Shown here piece after piece: positions 35,111 through 47,261 of a DNA stretch of 47,261 nucleotides; within the stretch, counting starts at the first letter, position 1, and each line of letters begins with the position of its first letter. The stretch covers positions 1-47,261 of the forward strand of contig NZ_SDZL01000018.1 in NCBI RefSeq assembly GCF_004210735.1, given 5' to 3'. Origin of the DNA: Brevundimonas sp. GTDB lineage: Bacteria; Pseudomonadota; Alphaproteobacteria; Caulobacterales; Caulobacteraceae. A program made the position numbers and the translations under genes. The notes below the pieces were generated by a model that did not search any database, had not been told where the DNA came from, and worked only from the letters and a program-made list of their open reading frames with translations.

Positions 35111-35665
35111 TTACGCCGCGAGCGTCTCGCCGCCCACCGGGCGGTTGCAGGCGCACAGTTCGTCGGTCTGCAGCGCGTCGACGACGCGCAGGGTGTCTTC
35201 CGGCGAACGGCCGACGTTCAGGTTGGTGACATAGACGTGCTGCACGACGTTGTGCGGGTCCACGACGAAGGTGGCGCGCAGGGCGACGCCGTTGTCCTCG
35301 TCCAGGATGCCCAGGTCGCGGGCCAGCTTGCCGCCGGTGTCGGCGAACTGCCAGATCGGCAGCTTGTTCAGGTCCGTGTGGTCACGGCGCCAGGCCAGCT
35401 TGACGAATTCGTTATCGGTCGAACCGCCCAGAACGACGGTGTCACGGTCCTCGAAATCCTTGCCCAGCTTGGCGAAGGCGGCGATCTCGGTCGGGCAGAC
35501 GAAGGTGAAATCCTTGGGGTAGAAGAAGATGACCTTCCACTTGCCGTCGAACGAGTCCTGGGTCAGCGTTTCGAACGCCGAGACGCCGTTTTCTTCGTGG
35601 TCGTTGAAGCCCGGCTTCACGCCAGTGATCTTGAATTCAGGCAGTTTTTGACCGACGCCCAGCAT
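35111..35665 (-). CDS. ahpC: AhpC, peroxiredoxin
   Basis: This 184-residue peroxiredoxin reduces hydrogen peroxide and organic peroxides. The peroxidatic cysteine is C57 (F-V-C-P-T-E). Two further cysteines, C171 and C173 (L-C-A-C-N-R-P), reproduce the three-cysteine layout of M. tuberculosis AhpC, which works with AhpD and not AhpF. The presence of ahpD downstream and the absence of ahpF agree. It is divergent from katG across an AT-rich control region and likely OxyR-regulated. Confidence 0.95.
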   Translation of the reverse strand: MLGVGQKLPEFKITGVKPGFNDHEENGVSAFETLTQDSFDGKWKVIFFYPKDFTFVCPTEIAAFAKLGKDFEDRDTVVLGGSTDNEFVKLAWRRDHTDLNKLPIWQFADTGGKLARDLGILDEDNGVALRATFVVDPHNVVQHVYVTNLNVGRSPEDTLRVVDALQTDELCACNRPVGGETLAA

Positions 35666-35732
35666 GCGGGTGCTCCATCTTGAGATAGGGAATGACGAGC
35701 GACGACGCGGGGAGGGCGTCGCCGATGGGGCT

Positions 35733-35798
35733 CAGATGGCCCCTGCGAACCGTGAAGTCAAATCGATGATTTCGCAGTTGCGAATAAATTTTTCCTAT
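35733..35798 (-). promoter_or_regulatory. Candidate ahpC promoter with OxyR-like box
   Basis: On the minus strand, TTGACT (35761-35756) is followed after 17 bases by a weak -10, CATCTG (35738-35733). Immediately upstream lies an imperfect OxyR-type layout. ATAA-N7-CTAT (35784-35798) is one base from ATAG-N7-CTAT, and a poorer half-site begins at 35762. The position just upstream of -35 is where an activator would act. This is inference from motif and spacing. Confidence 0.35.
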
Positions 35799-35885
35799 CG
35801 CGCCGCACAATTCACATTGCGCATGCGTTATAGATTTTAGCACTTCAGGCTAACAGGTTTATCGATTTTACCTCTGCATCAATAG

Positions 35886-38225
<2,340 letters not shown>

Positions 38226-38233
38226 CCGAAATC

Positions 38234-38256
38234 CCTTCTCCCGCAAGGGGAGAAGG
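38234..38256. repeat. Intergenic hairpin repeat after katG
   Basis: A perfect 9-bp stem (38234-38242 with 38248-38256), loop GCAAG, sits 9 bases after the katG stop. Its CCTTCTCCC/GGGAGAAGG arms resemble those of the composite repeat at 3201-3376. It might act as a terminator or mRNA stabiliser between katG and oxyR. Confidence 0.65.
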
Positions 38257-38291
38257 AAGGATGGATCGCGCTGATGGACTTTGCCTCAACC

Positions 38292-38306
38292 ATAGGAAAC
38301 GCCTAT
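38292..38306. promoter_or_regulatory. OxyR-type box ahead of oxyR
   Basis: ATAG (38292-38295) and CTAT (38303-38306) are separated by exactly 7 bases, inside a larger palindrome CATAGG-N5-CCTATG (38291-38307). This is the canonical half of the OxyR operator. It lies just before the ATG at 38316, so it probably mediates autoregulation. No second box follows at the usual 7-base spacing. Confidence 0.6.
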
Positions 38307-38315
38307 GTCCGGCGC

Positions 38316-39215
38316 ATGCTCCCCACCCTGCGCCAACTCCATTACCTGAAGCTGCTGGCCGAGCACGCCTCGTTCAGTCGCGCGGCCGAGGCCGCCCACG
38401 TCAGCCAGCCGGCCCTGTCGGCCGGGGTTCAGGAACTGGAGAAGATTCTGGGCGCCCCGGTCGTCGAGCGCACGCGCGGCGCGGTCCAGCTGACCGCCGT
38501 CGGCGCCGAGGCCGTCAAGCGCGCCGAGGACGTGCTGGCCCGCACCGAGGATCTGGTCGAGGCCGCCCGCAACGCGGGCAAGCCGCTGTCGGGCCGGTTC
38601 CGCCTGGGCATCATCCCGACCGTCGCCCCCTTCCTGCTGCCTGCGGCCCTGCCCGGCCTGAGAGAGGCCTATCCCGCCCTGCGCCTGTTCATCCGCGAGG
38701 ACCTGACGCCGCGCCTGATCGCAGGGCTCAAGGCGGGTCAGCTGGACGCCGCCGTCATCGCCCTGCCCTATGAGGCGCCGGGCATCGACCACGCCCGCAT
38801 CGGCGACGACGAAATCCTGGCCGCCGCCCCGGTCGGCCATCCGCTGGCGGGTCTGGGGCCCATACCCGAGGGGATGCTCAAGGCCGACGACCTGATCCTG
38901 CTGGAGGACGGCCACTGCCTGCGCGATCAGGCCCTGGCCGCCATCAAGGTCGAGGCCCCGCGCGGTGAGGACGTCTTCGCCGCCACCAGCCTGCACACCC
39001 TGGTGCAGATGGTCTCGTCCGGCCTGGGGGTCAGCTTCCTGCCGCAGATGGCGGTGCGCGCCGGTCTGGCCGACAACCCCGGCGTCGTGATCCGCCCCAT
39101 CTCGGCCGACGCTCCCCGGCGTGAGATCGTCGTCGCCTGGCGCACCGGCTCCAGCCGCGCCCGCGAGGCCCGCCTGCTGGCCGAGGCCCTGATGATCCAG
39201 CCCGAGGGCGGCTGA
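38316..39215 (+). CDS. oxyR: OxyR, LysR-type peroxide sensor (single cysteine)
   Basis: This 299-residue LysR-type regulator has an N-terminal HTH (about 1-60; F-S-R-A-A-E-A-A-H-V-S-Q-P-A-L-S) and a C-terminal sensing domain. The peroxide-reactive site is intact: L-L-E-D-G-H-C-L-R-D-Q-A-L, with C201 matching C199 of E. coli. The resolving cysteine, C208 in E. coli, is I210 here, and the protein has no other cysteine. I chose the ATG at 38316, the usual OxyR start, which leaves the OxyR box outside the gene. An in-frame ATG at 38274 would add 14 residues and has a GAAGGAAGG about 13 bases upstream. Confidence 0.92.
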   Translation: MLPTLRQLHYLKLLAEHASFSRAAEAAHVSQPALSAGVQELEKILGAPVVERTRGAVQLTAVGAEAVKRAEDVLARTEDLVEAARNAGKPLSGRFRLGIIPTVAPFLLPAALPGLREAYPALRLFIREDLTPRLIAGLKAGQLDAAVIALPYEAPGIDHARIGDDEILAAAPVGHPLAGLGPIPEGMLKADDLILLEDGHCLRDQALAAIKVEAPRGEDVFAATSLHTLVQMVSSGLGVSFLPQMAVRAGLADNPGVVIRPISADAPRREIVVAWRTGSSRAREARLLAEALMIQPEGG

Positions 39216-39295
39216 CCGAGGGCGTCGCCTCGTTCATTCCGTGTTCAGCGCGTCCGCCCGATTGTCGTCACATATCGGGGAACGGGGTTTTTACA

Positions 39296-39913
39296 ATGCG
39301 ATCCATCCAGCTGGCGACCCTGGTCGCCTCGCTTGCTCTGACGGGGTGCGCCATGACGCCGACGCCGCGTGTTCAGGGCGGCCAACCTTTCGCCCTGCCC
39401 CCGGCCGAAGCGGACCAGTTCCGCATCGGCGCCATCCACGTCGAGGCCGCGCCGCGCGTCCGAGACCGGTACGCCCAGAGCCGTAACCTGACCCCCGAAC
39501 CGGGCGAGACCTTCACCTATGACGAAAAAAGTCAGGAGGCCGACTATGATTTCAGAACCGATTTCGAGTTCGAGGTCAGGCAGGAGTTGAAGCGCTGCGC
39601 GACCGGATCCCGCCCTCTGAATGCGGTCATTCTGGTGGACAATCTGGTCTACGATGACCGCCTGCGCTCCCTGGTCGATGGCAAGGGTTATGACGTGGTC
39701 GGCGGCGTCGTCGAACTGACGGATCCCGCCCAGGGCGACCGGATCGTCGCCCGCTACCGGATCGAGGCGGGCACCAACTCCGGCGGACTGCTGACCCGCA
39801 TCCTGGGCGACCGGCTGGACGCCATGGCCGAGGAATTCGGCCGCGCCCTGTGCATGGAAGCCTTTGGCCAGAACCCGCGCGGTCATCCGATCTTCAACAC
39901 CACGCGGGGCTAG
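39296..39913 (+). CDS. Putative lipoprotein of unknown function
   Basis: This 205-residue protein has a lipoprotein signal peptide with lipobox A-L-T-G-C18. The mature part alternates predicted strands and helices and includes two cysteines (C101 and C188 by eye) that might form a disulfide. I do not recognise the family; relatives of small outer-membrane lipoproteins that polymerise are possible but unsupported. It stands alone between oxyR and the terminator shared with acnA. Confidence 0.7.
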   Translation: MRSIQLATLVASLALTGCAMTPTPRVQGGQPFALPPAEADQFRIGAIHVEAAPRVRDRYAQSRNLTPEPGETFTYDEKSQEADYDFRTDFEFEVRQELKRCATGSRPLNAVILVDNLVYDDRLRSLVDGKGYDVVGGVVELTDPAQGDRIVARYRIEAGTNSGGLLTRILGDRLDAMAEEFGRALCMEAFGQNPRGHPIFNTTRG

Positions 39914-39933
39914 CGGCGTCGCCCACAACGAAA

Positions 39934-39958
39934 AAGGCCGGGGCGTCGCCCCGGCCTT
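39934..39958. terminator. Bidirectional terminator (lipoprotein gene / acnA)
   Basis: A perfect 11-bp GC-rich stem (39934-39944 with 39948-39958) with a GTC loop lies between two convergent genes. On the minus strand it is followed by TTTTT, so it is a strong intrinsic terminator for acnA. Confidence 0.85.
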
Positions 39959-39984
39959 CCCCATATCTTACGTCTGATCGGCGA

Positions 39985-42690
<2,706 letters not shown>

Positions 42691-42888
42691 GGAGAGTGGT
42701 CCTCTGACTAACGCCGCCCGACAATTCGGTTGCGCCTTCGCGCGCTGGACGCCGGGGCTCACAGGTCTCCGGCGCGCGCGGCGAAAGCCTGCTGCGGCGA
42801 CCGCGCATATAGCCCCGGTCGCGGGCATCGTCCATGTATCCACACCCGCGTCGTGGACATTGAGAAGGGTTCGCAAATCAGCGCCCTC

Positions 42889-43509
42889 ATGCTGACCGAT
42901 CTGAACATCGACGGCCTGTCGCTGGCGCGGGGCGAGCGACAGCTGTTCACGGCCCTGTCGCTGGGCCTTTCGGCGGGTCAGGCCGTGGCCCTGACCGGGG
43001 CCAATGGCGCCGGAAAGACCAGCCTGTTGCGGGCCGTGGCGGGCTTCATCCGGCCAGAGGCGGGCGTGATCGCCTTCCACGCCGCCGATCGCTTGCTGGA
43101 CCCGCGTGAGGCGCGGGCGACCGGCCTGCATCTGCTGGGTCATCTGGACGGGCTGAAGGGCCAGCGGCTGGCCGGCGACGAACTGGGCTTTCAGGCGCGC
43201 TGGCTGGGGGCCGACCGCGCCGCCGTGGACCGCGCCGTCGCCATCCTGAAACTGGCCCCCCTGCTGGACCTCGAGGTGCGCAAGCTGTCGGCCGGGCAGC
43301 GTCGCCGCCTGGCCCTGGCCCGGCTGGTCGCCGCGCCGCGCCCGTTGTGGCTGCTGGACGAGCCCTTCGCCCCGCTGGACGCGCGCTGGCGCCAGGCGGT
43401 GGGCGCCCTGATGCAGGCGCATCTGGACGGCGGCGGCCTGATCCTGGCCGCCGTGCACGATCCGCTGCCGATCCCGGCCCGCCCCCTGGACCTGGGAGCC
43501 TTTGCATGA
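42889..43509 (+). CDS. ccmA: CcmA, heme export ABC ATPase
   Basis: This 206-residue ATPase powers release of holo-CcmE from CcmC in cytochrome c maturation. It shows Walker A G-A-N-G-A-G-K-T at 37-44, the signature L-S-A-G-Q-R-R-R-L and Walker B L-W-L-L-D-E-P. No clear ribosome binding site precedes the ATG. Its stop overlaps the ccmB start (ATGA). Confidence 0.94.
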   Translation: MLTDLNIDGLSLARGERQLFTALSLGLSAGQAVALTGANGAGKTSLLRAVAGFIRPEAGVIAFHAADRLLDPREARATGLHLLGHLDGLKGQRLAGDELGFQARWLGADRAAVDRAVAILKLAPLLDLEVRKLSAGQRRRLALARLVAAPRPLWLLDEPFAPLDARWRQAVGALMQAHLDGGGLILAAVHDPLPIPARPLDLGAFA

Positions 43510-44171
43510 GGGCGCTGCTGATCCTGTGGCGGCGCGAGCTGGCGCTCAGCTGGGGCGGGGGCGGCGGTCCGCTGCTGGCCTGCGGCTTCATGCTGTGCCT
43601 GACCGCCATCCTGCCGCTGGCGGCCGGCTCGGACCCGCGCGTCCTGGCCCCCGCCGCCTCAGGCGCCAGCTGGCTGGCGCTGGCCCTCGCGTCGCTGCTG
43701 TCGCTGGAGCGGATGTTCGAGCGGGATTTCGAGGACGGGACGCTGGACCTGCTGGCCATCGGCCCGGTCCCGCTGGAGCTGGTGGTCATCGCCAAGGCCA
43801 AGGCCCAGTGGCTGGCCACCGGCCTGCCGCTGGCGGTCGCCGCCCCGCTGGCGGCGCTGGCGCTGGGCCAGCCGCCGCATCTGGCGCCGCTGACGGCGCT
43901 GGCGGCCCTGCTGGGCGGCCTGGGCTTCGCCTTCACCGGGGCTCTGGGCGCGGCGCTGGCGCTGGGCGCGCGGCGCGGCGGCCTGCTGATCGCGGTCGTG
44001 GTGCTGCCGCTGTTCATCCCGCCGGTGATCTTCGGCGCCGGGGCGCTGGACCGCGCCGCTGACGGCCTGTCGCCCTTGCCGGCGCTGGCGCTGCTGGCGG
44101 CCTATGTGCTGTTCGCCGCCGTCATCACCCCCTTCGCCGCCGCCGCCGCCATCCGCAACGCCCAGAGCTAG
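43506..44171 (+). CDS. ccmB: CcmB, heme export membrane subunit
   Basis: This 221-residue inner-membrane protein has six hydrophobic helices and the CcmB layout, with the acidic loop [13 protein letters not shown] between helices 2 and 3. It forms the transmembrane part of the CcmAB transporter. It is translationally coupled to ccmA (ATGA). In many relatives ccmC follows directly; here an inverted peptidase gene intervenes. Confidence 0.93.
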   Translation: MRALLILWRRELALSWGGGGGPLLACGFMLCLTAILPLAAGSDPRVLAPAASGASWLALALASLLSLERMFERDFEDGTLDLLAIGPVPLELVVIAKAKAQWLATGLPLAVAAPLAALALGQPPHLAPLTALAALLGGLGFAFTGALGAALALGARRGGLLIAVVVLPLFIPPVIFGAGALDRAADGLSPLPALALLAAYVLFAAVITPFAAAAAIRNAQS

Positions 44172-44178
44172 GCTACGC

Positions 44179-45660
44179 CTAAAGCGCGGCGATCCAGCGT
44201 TCCAGGCCCGCCGTGTCCGACAGGGCGCCGGTCCAGAGATGAGCAGGAACCGCCGGTTCGTTCGAACCTCGCGTCCGACCGCGATAGACCTTCATGGGCA
44301 CGACCGCCGTGGCGCGGCCGCTGGGCAGTCGGCGCCCCCGGACCTCCATGTATAGAGTGTCCGCCGACGTCTCCTGGCCCACGTGGACGGCCCCCAGCGC
44401 CTTCAACAGATCAACCGCATCCAGACAGGCCGAAGCGCAGCCGAAGTCGGTCAGGACGAAAACCCGCGCGGTCATGTCCGTGGTCGGATTGGCGTCCGGC
44501 GCTGTTTGATCTTCACTGGCCTGACGCCACAACTCGCGCCCTTCCGCCCGCGCCTGTTGCAAACCGTCAGTGATGGCGTTCGCCCAGTCCAGCATCTCTG
44601 GCTGTTGGGCGAAGCGCGCCTTGTAGCCTTCGATCGTTTCCTGATTTGCGATGGATGTTCGCCAGTCCACGCCTTCGGAGCGGGGAGCCCGCGCATCGAC
44701 CCAGCTGTCGCCCCACAGAGTTCTCGCCATGGCGTTGATCCAGGCGGATGAACCGCCGTTGTTGCCCCTCAGGTCGAAAACCACTCGCGGCGTGGCGCGA
44801 AGCTTCGCCGCGTTGGCCTCGACCTCCGCCTGTAGCGGGACCAGCCGCACACCATCGACCCCGGTCGGGTTTCCATCAAAGCCGCCCAGCGAGATCCACG
44901 CGCCCCCCGTCCATTCGCGCATCTCGATCGGAGCGGTGAATCGCGTTGTGCGACCTGCTGCAAGTCCCTCCTGTTGCGTCTCCAGTGAAACGTCGCGCCA
45001 GGACAGTCGGTAAGTCGTGGGGCGGCCCTCGACATCGAATACGCAAGTCTGGGGCCGCGCCGCATAGGGGTTGCCCCAATCGAGAAACAGCGCGCCGGCG
45101 AAATTCACTCGCCGCGACCGCAGGTTCCAACGTCCCGCAGCCCGGCCGACAACATCGGCCGCCAGCACGTCAGCCGACCGGCCATCGCATTCGATCAGGA
45201 CGGCCCCTTCAGGCGGACCATCGGGCTCGCGGCTCAGTAAGACCGCGTGCTGCTCGGCGCCGTTCGGGTCTATCTGCAGGCCGGTGATGAAGCCTGGCCA
45301 GCGTCGCGGCAGAACATGGCCCATCTTTGCAAAGTCGTGGAGGTTGAGGTGCCCATCATTGAACGACGCCTGATACTCGCTGAGAGCATAGTACCAGTGT
45401 TGATAGCTGTCGGCTGTGCGGGCCCGCTCCAGCGCCGTCTTCAGGCCCCCTTCCAGCAACGACACAAACTCCGGATTCTCGGTGTCCACGGGCCCCGGAT
45501 GGGATTCGGCGATCAGGTCGTGAAAGGCCCGGGCGTCGTCTCGCAGAGCCTGGCCCCAGTCATCGGGCGCCGGCGGCTCTGGTGTCCCGGCTTCCTGAGC
45601 GACAGCCCCTGACGCGCAGAGCAGGGCAAGGGCGGCGAGCGAAGACGTAAAGCGCGACAT
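44179..45660 (-). CDS. Exported S41-like serine peptidase
   Basis: This 493-residue protein has a signal peptide (about 1-22, ending A-V-A-Q) and an S41-type (tail-specific protease/interphotoreceptor-binding) fold. The core includes V-V-F-D-L-R-G-N-N-G-G-S and, later, D-F-G-C-A-S-A-C-L-D-A, in which S410 would be the nucleophile. No PDZ domain is apparent, and the 35-150 region is a separate helical part. It is probably a periplasmic peptidase; the substrate is unknown. AGAGG lies 8 bases before the ATG. It sits on the opposite strand between ccmB and ccmC, 7 bases from the ccmB stop, and is less GC-rich than both. Confidence 0.85.
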   Translation of the reverse strand: MSRFTSSLAALALLCASGAVAQEAGTPEPPAPDDWGQALRDDARAFHDLIAESHPGPVDTENPEFVSLLEGGLKTALERARTADSYQHWYYALSEYQASFNDGHLNLHDFAKMGHVLPRRWPGFITGLQIDPNGAEQHAVLLSREPDGPPEGAVLIECDGRSADVLAADVVGRAAGRWNLRSRRVNFAGALFLDWGNPYAARPQTCVFDVEGRPTTYRLSWRDVSLETQQEGLAAGRTTRFTAPIEMREWTGGAWISLGGFDGNPTGVDGVRLVPLQAEVEANAAKLRATPRVVFDLRGNNGGSSAWINAMARTLWGDSWVDARAPRSEGVDWRTSIANQETIEGYKARFAQQPEMLDWANAITDGLQQARAEGRELWRQASEDQTAPDANPTTDMTARVFVLTDFGCASACLDAVDLLKALGAVHVGQETSADTLYMEVRGRRLPSGRATAVVPMKVYRGRTRGSNEPAVPAHLWTGALSDTAGLERWIAAL

Positions 45661-45802
45661 GGATGCAACCTCTGGGTGGTCACGCCTTCCTGCCCGCGCG
45701 CTTGATGCAACGCCACTTACGAATATGTCATCCCGCCGACGCCCCGCCCCGCGACCCCGCCGCCGCTTGCCCGTCGCGCCTGCGCCGCGTAAGGCGCTCA
45801 GC

Positions 45803-46522
45803 ATGTTCGGCCTCGCCAATCCTGATCGCTTCATGCGCTTCACCCGGCTGCTGACGCCCGTGCTGTGGGTGGTCGGGGCGGGGCTGCTGCTGGCGGGGAT
45901 CTGGTTCAGCTTCACCGCGCCCGAGGATTATCAGCAAGGCGACACGGTGCGGATCATGTTCGTGCATGTGCCCGCCGCCTCGATGGGGCTGATGGTCTAT
46001 GTGGCGCTGGGCGTCGCCAGCCTGTTCGCCCTGGTGTTCCGCCATCCGCTGGCCGACGCCGCCGCCCGCGCCGCCGCCCTGCCGGGCGCGACCTTCACCG
46101 GCCTTGCCCTGGTCACCGGCGCCCTGTGGGGCCAGCCGATGTGGGGGACGTGGTGGCAGTGGGACGCCCGCATGACCAGCGTGCTGGTGCTGTTCCTGTT
46201 CTATGTCGGCTACATGGCCCTGCGCTCAGCGATCGACGACGAGCAGAAGGCCGGACGCGCCGCCGCCGTGCTGGCGCTGGTCGGCCTGATCAATGTGCCG
46301 ATCGTCAAATACTCCGTCGACTGGTGGAACACCCTGCATCAGCCAGCCTCGCTGATCCGTTCGGGCGGAACCAGTGTGGACCCCGCCTATCTGCCCGCCC
46401 TGCTGACCATGATGGCCGCCTATGGCGTTCTGTTCGGGGCGGTCTGGGTGACCATGATCCGGGCCGAGGTGCGGCGTCGCCGCGCGCTGGCCCTGCACGC
46501 CCGTCTGGCGCTGGAGGCCTGA
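45803..46522 (+). CDS. ccmC: CcmC, heme-handling membrane protein
   Basis: This 239-residue protein has six membrane helices and the periplasmic tryptophan-rich heme motif W-G-T-W-W-Q-W-D at 114-121. Flanking histidines H55 (F-V-H-V-P) and H179 (T-L-H-Q-P) are the axial heme ligands in the family. It passes heme to CcmE. I chose the ATG at 45803; the longer upstream frame is Arg/Pro-rich and not typical. ccmD follows after 2 bases. Confidence 0.95.
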   Translation: MFGLANPDRFMRFTRLLTPVLWVVGAGLLLAGIWFSFTAPEDYQQGDTVRIMFVHVPAASMGLMVYVALGVASLFALVFRHPLADAAARAAALPGATFTGLALVTGALWGQPMWGTWWQWDARMTSVLVLFLFYVGYMALRSAIDDEQKAGRAAAVLALVGLINVPIVKYSVDWWNTLHQPASLIRSGGTSVDPAYLPALLTMMAAYGVLFGAVWVTMIRAEVRRRRALALHARLALEA

Positions 46523-46524
46523 GC

Positions 46525-46689
46525 GTGTTCGACCTCGACATGAGCCCCTACGCCGCCTTCGTGTGGCCCGCCTGGGGCCTCAGCCTGCTGGCGCTGGCCG
46601 CACTGGCCGTCCGCGCCGCCGTCGTCTCGGCCCGCTGGAAGCGTGAGCTGGCCCGGCTTGAGGCCGCTCGCACGGACGCGTCGGAATGA
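46525..46689 (+). CDS. ccmD: CcmD, small membrane protein
   Basis: This 54-residue protein has one hydrophobic helix (about 14-34) and a charged C-terminus, as expected for CcmD, which holds CcmE near CcmC. The Y-A-A-F-V-W-P-A-W-G motif is characteristic. The GTG start at 46525 has GGAGG 7 bases upstream; the ATG at 46540 is the alternative. It overlaps ccmG by ATGA. Confidence 0.9.
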   Translation: MFDLDMSPYAAFVWPAWGLSLLALAALAVRAAVVSARWKRELARLEAARTDASE

Positions 46690-47261
46690 ACCGCTGGTTC
46701 GCCCTGATCCCTCTGGTGGTGGTGGCGGCGCTGGCCGTGCTGTTCGTCGGCTGGTCGCTGAAGCGTGACCCAGCCTTCAAGCCTGACGCCCGCGTCGGCC
46801 AGCCGATCCCCCAGACCGTCCTGCCGATGCTGGAGGGCGACGCCGCCTCCAACCGCATGCTCGACCTCAAGACGGCAGGCGTGGGCAAGCCGATGATCGT
46901 CAACGTCTTTGCCTCATGGTGCGCGCCATGCCGGCTGGAGCATCCGCAGCTGCTGGCGCTTCAGGCCCAGGGCGTCGCCGTCGTCGGCATCGCCTACAAG
47001 GACGAGCCGGTGGCCACCCGCGCCTTCCTCGACGAACTGGGCGACCCCTTCACCATGGTTCTGGTGGACCGCGAGGGGCGCGCCGGGCTGGATCTGGGCG
47101 TTTCGGGCGTGCCCGAAAGCTTCGCCGTCGACGCCATGGGCAAGATCGTCGCCAAATCGTCCGGCCCGCTGCTGGACCCGGCCGAGACCGTCCGGCTGGT
47201 CGCCGCCCTGCAAGCCCCGCCCCGCCCCCTGCCGACGGCCGTATCCCGCCGGGGTCAATAA
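46686..47261 (+). CDS. ccmG: CcmG/DsbE thiol-disulfide oxidoreductase
   Basis: This 191-residue periplasmic thioredoxin-like protein is anchored by a helix at residues 5-24, with active site W-C79-A-P-C82. It keeps apocytochrome c cysteines reduced for heme attachment. The G-V-x-G-V-P-E-x-F motif (cis-proline loop) is present. It overlaps ccmD by ATGA. The stop codon is the last triplet of the window, so the gene is complete. CcmE, CcmF and CcmH are not in the window. Confidence 0.94.
   Translation: MNRWFALIPLVVVAALAVLFVGWSLKRDPAFKPDARVGQPIPQTVLPMLEGDAASNRMLDLKTAGVGKPMIVNVFASWCAPCRLEHPQLLALQAQGVAVVGIAYKDEPVATRAFLDELGDPFTMVLVDREGRAGLDLGVSGVPESFAVDAMGKIVAKSSGPLLDPAETVRLVAALQAPPRPLPTAVSRRGQ

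Overview
The window looks like core chromosome of a Caulobacteraceae member, most likely Brevundimonas or a close relative. The basis is its high GC, the alphaproteobacterial gene sets (hslVU, fabA-fabB-fabI, ffh-rpsP-rimM, katG-oxyR, ccmABCDG), an alphaproteobacterial-style bS16 with a long acidic tail, and protein sequences of Caulobacter type. This assignment is inferred from gene content and not from a marker-gene search. About 46 protein genes fill almost all of the 47 kb. I see no tRNA, rRNA, IS element, prophage or CRISPR array.

Layout. 1-8.7 kb: a DUF1232 membrane protein, a 2OG-Fe(II) oxygenase coupled to a quinone oxidoreductase, an isoaspartyl peptidase, a two-domain M16 peptidase, a Sel1-repeat protein, and an anchored trypsin-like protease with a DUF350 membrane protein. 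8.8-12.6 kb: an ArsR-type repressor divergent from a fatty-acid desaturase, rlmN, and mntP behind a clear yybP-ykoY manganese riboswitch. 12.6-18.1 kb: an unknown small protein, hslU and hslV, a BLUF photoreceptor, a MoeB/ThiF-type E1 enzyme, a 2-hydroxyacid dehydrogenase and an SH3-domain protein. 18.2-21.8 kb: fabA-fabB-fabI, with a QueC-like PP-loop ATPase of unknown function lodged between fabB and fabI. 21.8-24.7 kb: a VOC protein, benE, a KTSC protein, a YegP-like protein and a GST. 24.8-27.6 kb: rimM, rpsP and ffh. 27.9-34.3 kb: ppc, a DUF6624-like exported protein, an M3 metallopeptidase lipoprotein and murI. 34.4-39.2 kb: a peroxide-defence cluster, ahpD-ahpC divergent from katG-oxyR. 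39.3-47.3 kb: a lipoprotein, acnA, and the cytochrome c maturation genes ccmAB and ccmCDG, separated by an inverted S41-like peptidase gene.

How the genes work together. FabA/FabB/FabI make saturated and unsaturated acyl chains, and the separate desaturase may modify them afterwards. AhpC and AhpD resemble the mycobacterial peroxidase/adaptor pair, with KatG as the second peroxide sink and OxyR as the sensor. CcmA-D and CcmG export and attach heme to c-type cytochromes. HslVU is the ATP-dependent protease. Ffh, bS16, RimM and RlmN serve ribosome function.

Most worth a second look: (1) the QueC-like gene inside the fab cluster; (2) a family of small palindromic repeats with compensatory changes in the inner stem, three in tandem at 39-bp period, one copy supplying the C-terminus of the E1-like enzyme; (3) an OxyR with only one cysteine; (4) the manganese riboswitch; (5) the split ccm locus; (6) the desaturase with an unusual second histidine box and a symmetric divergent control region shared with its ArsR neighbour.
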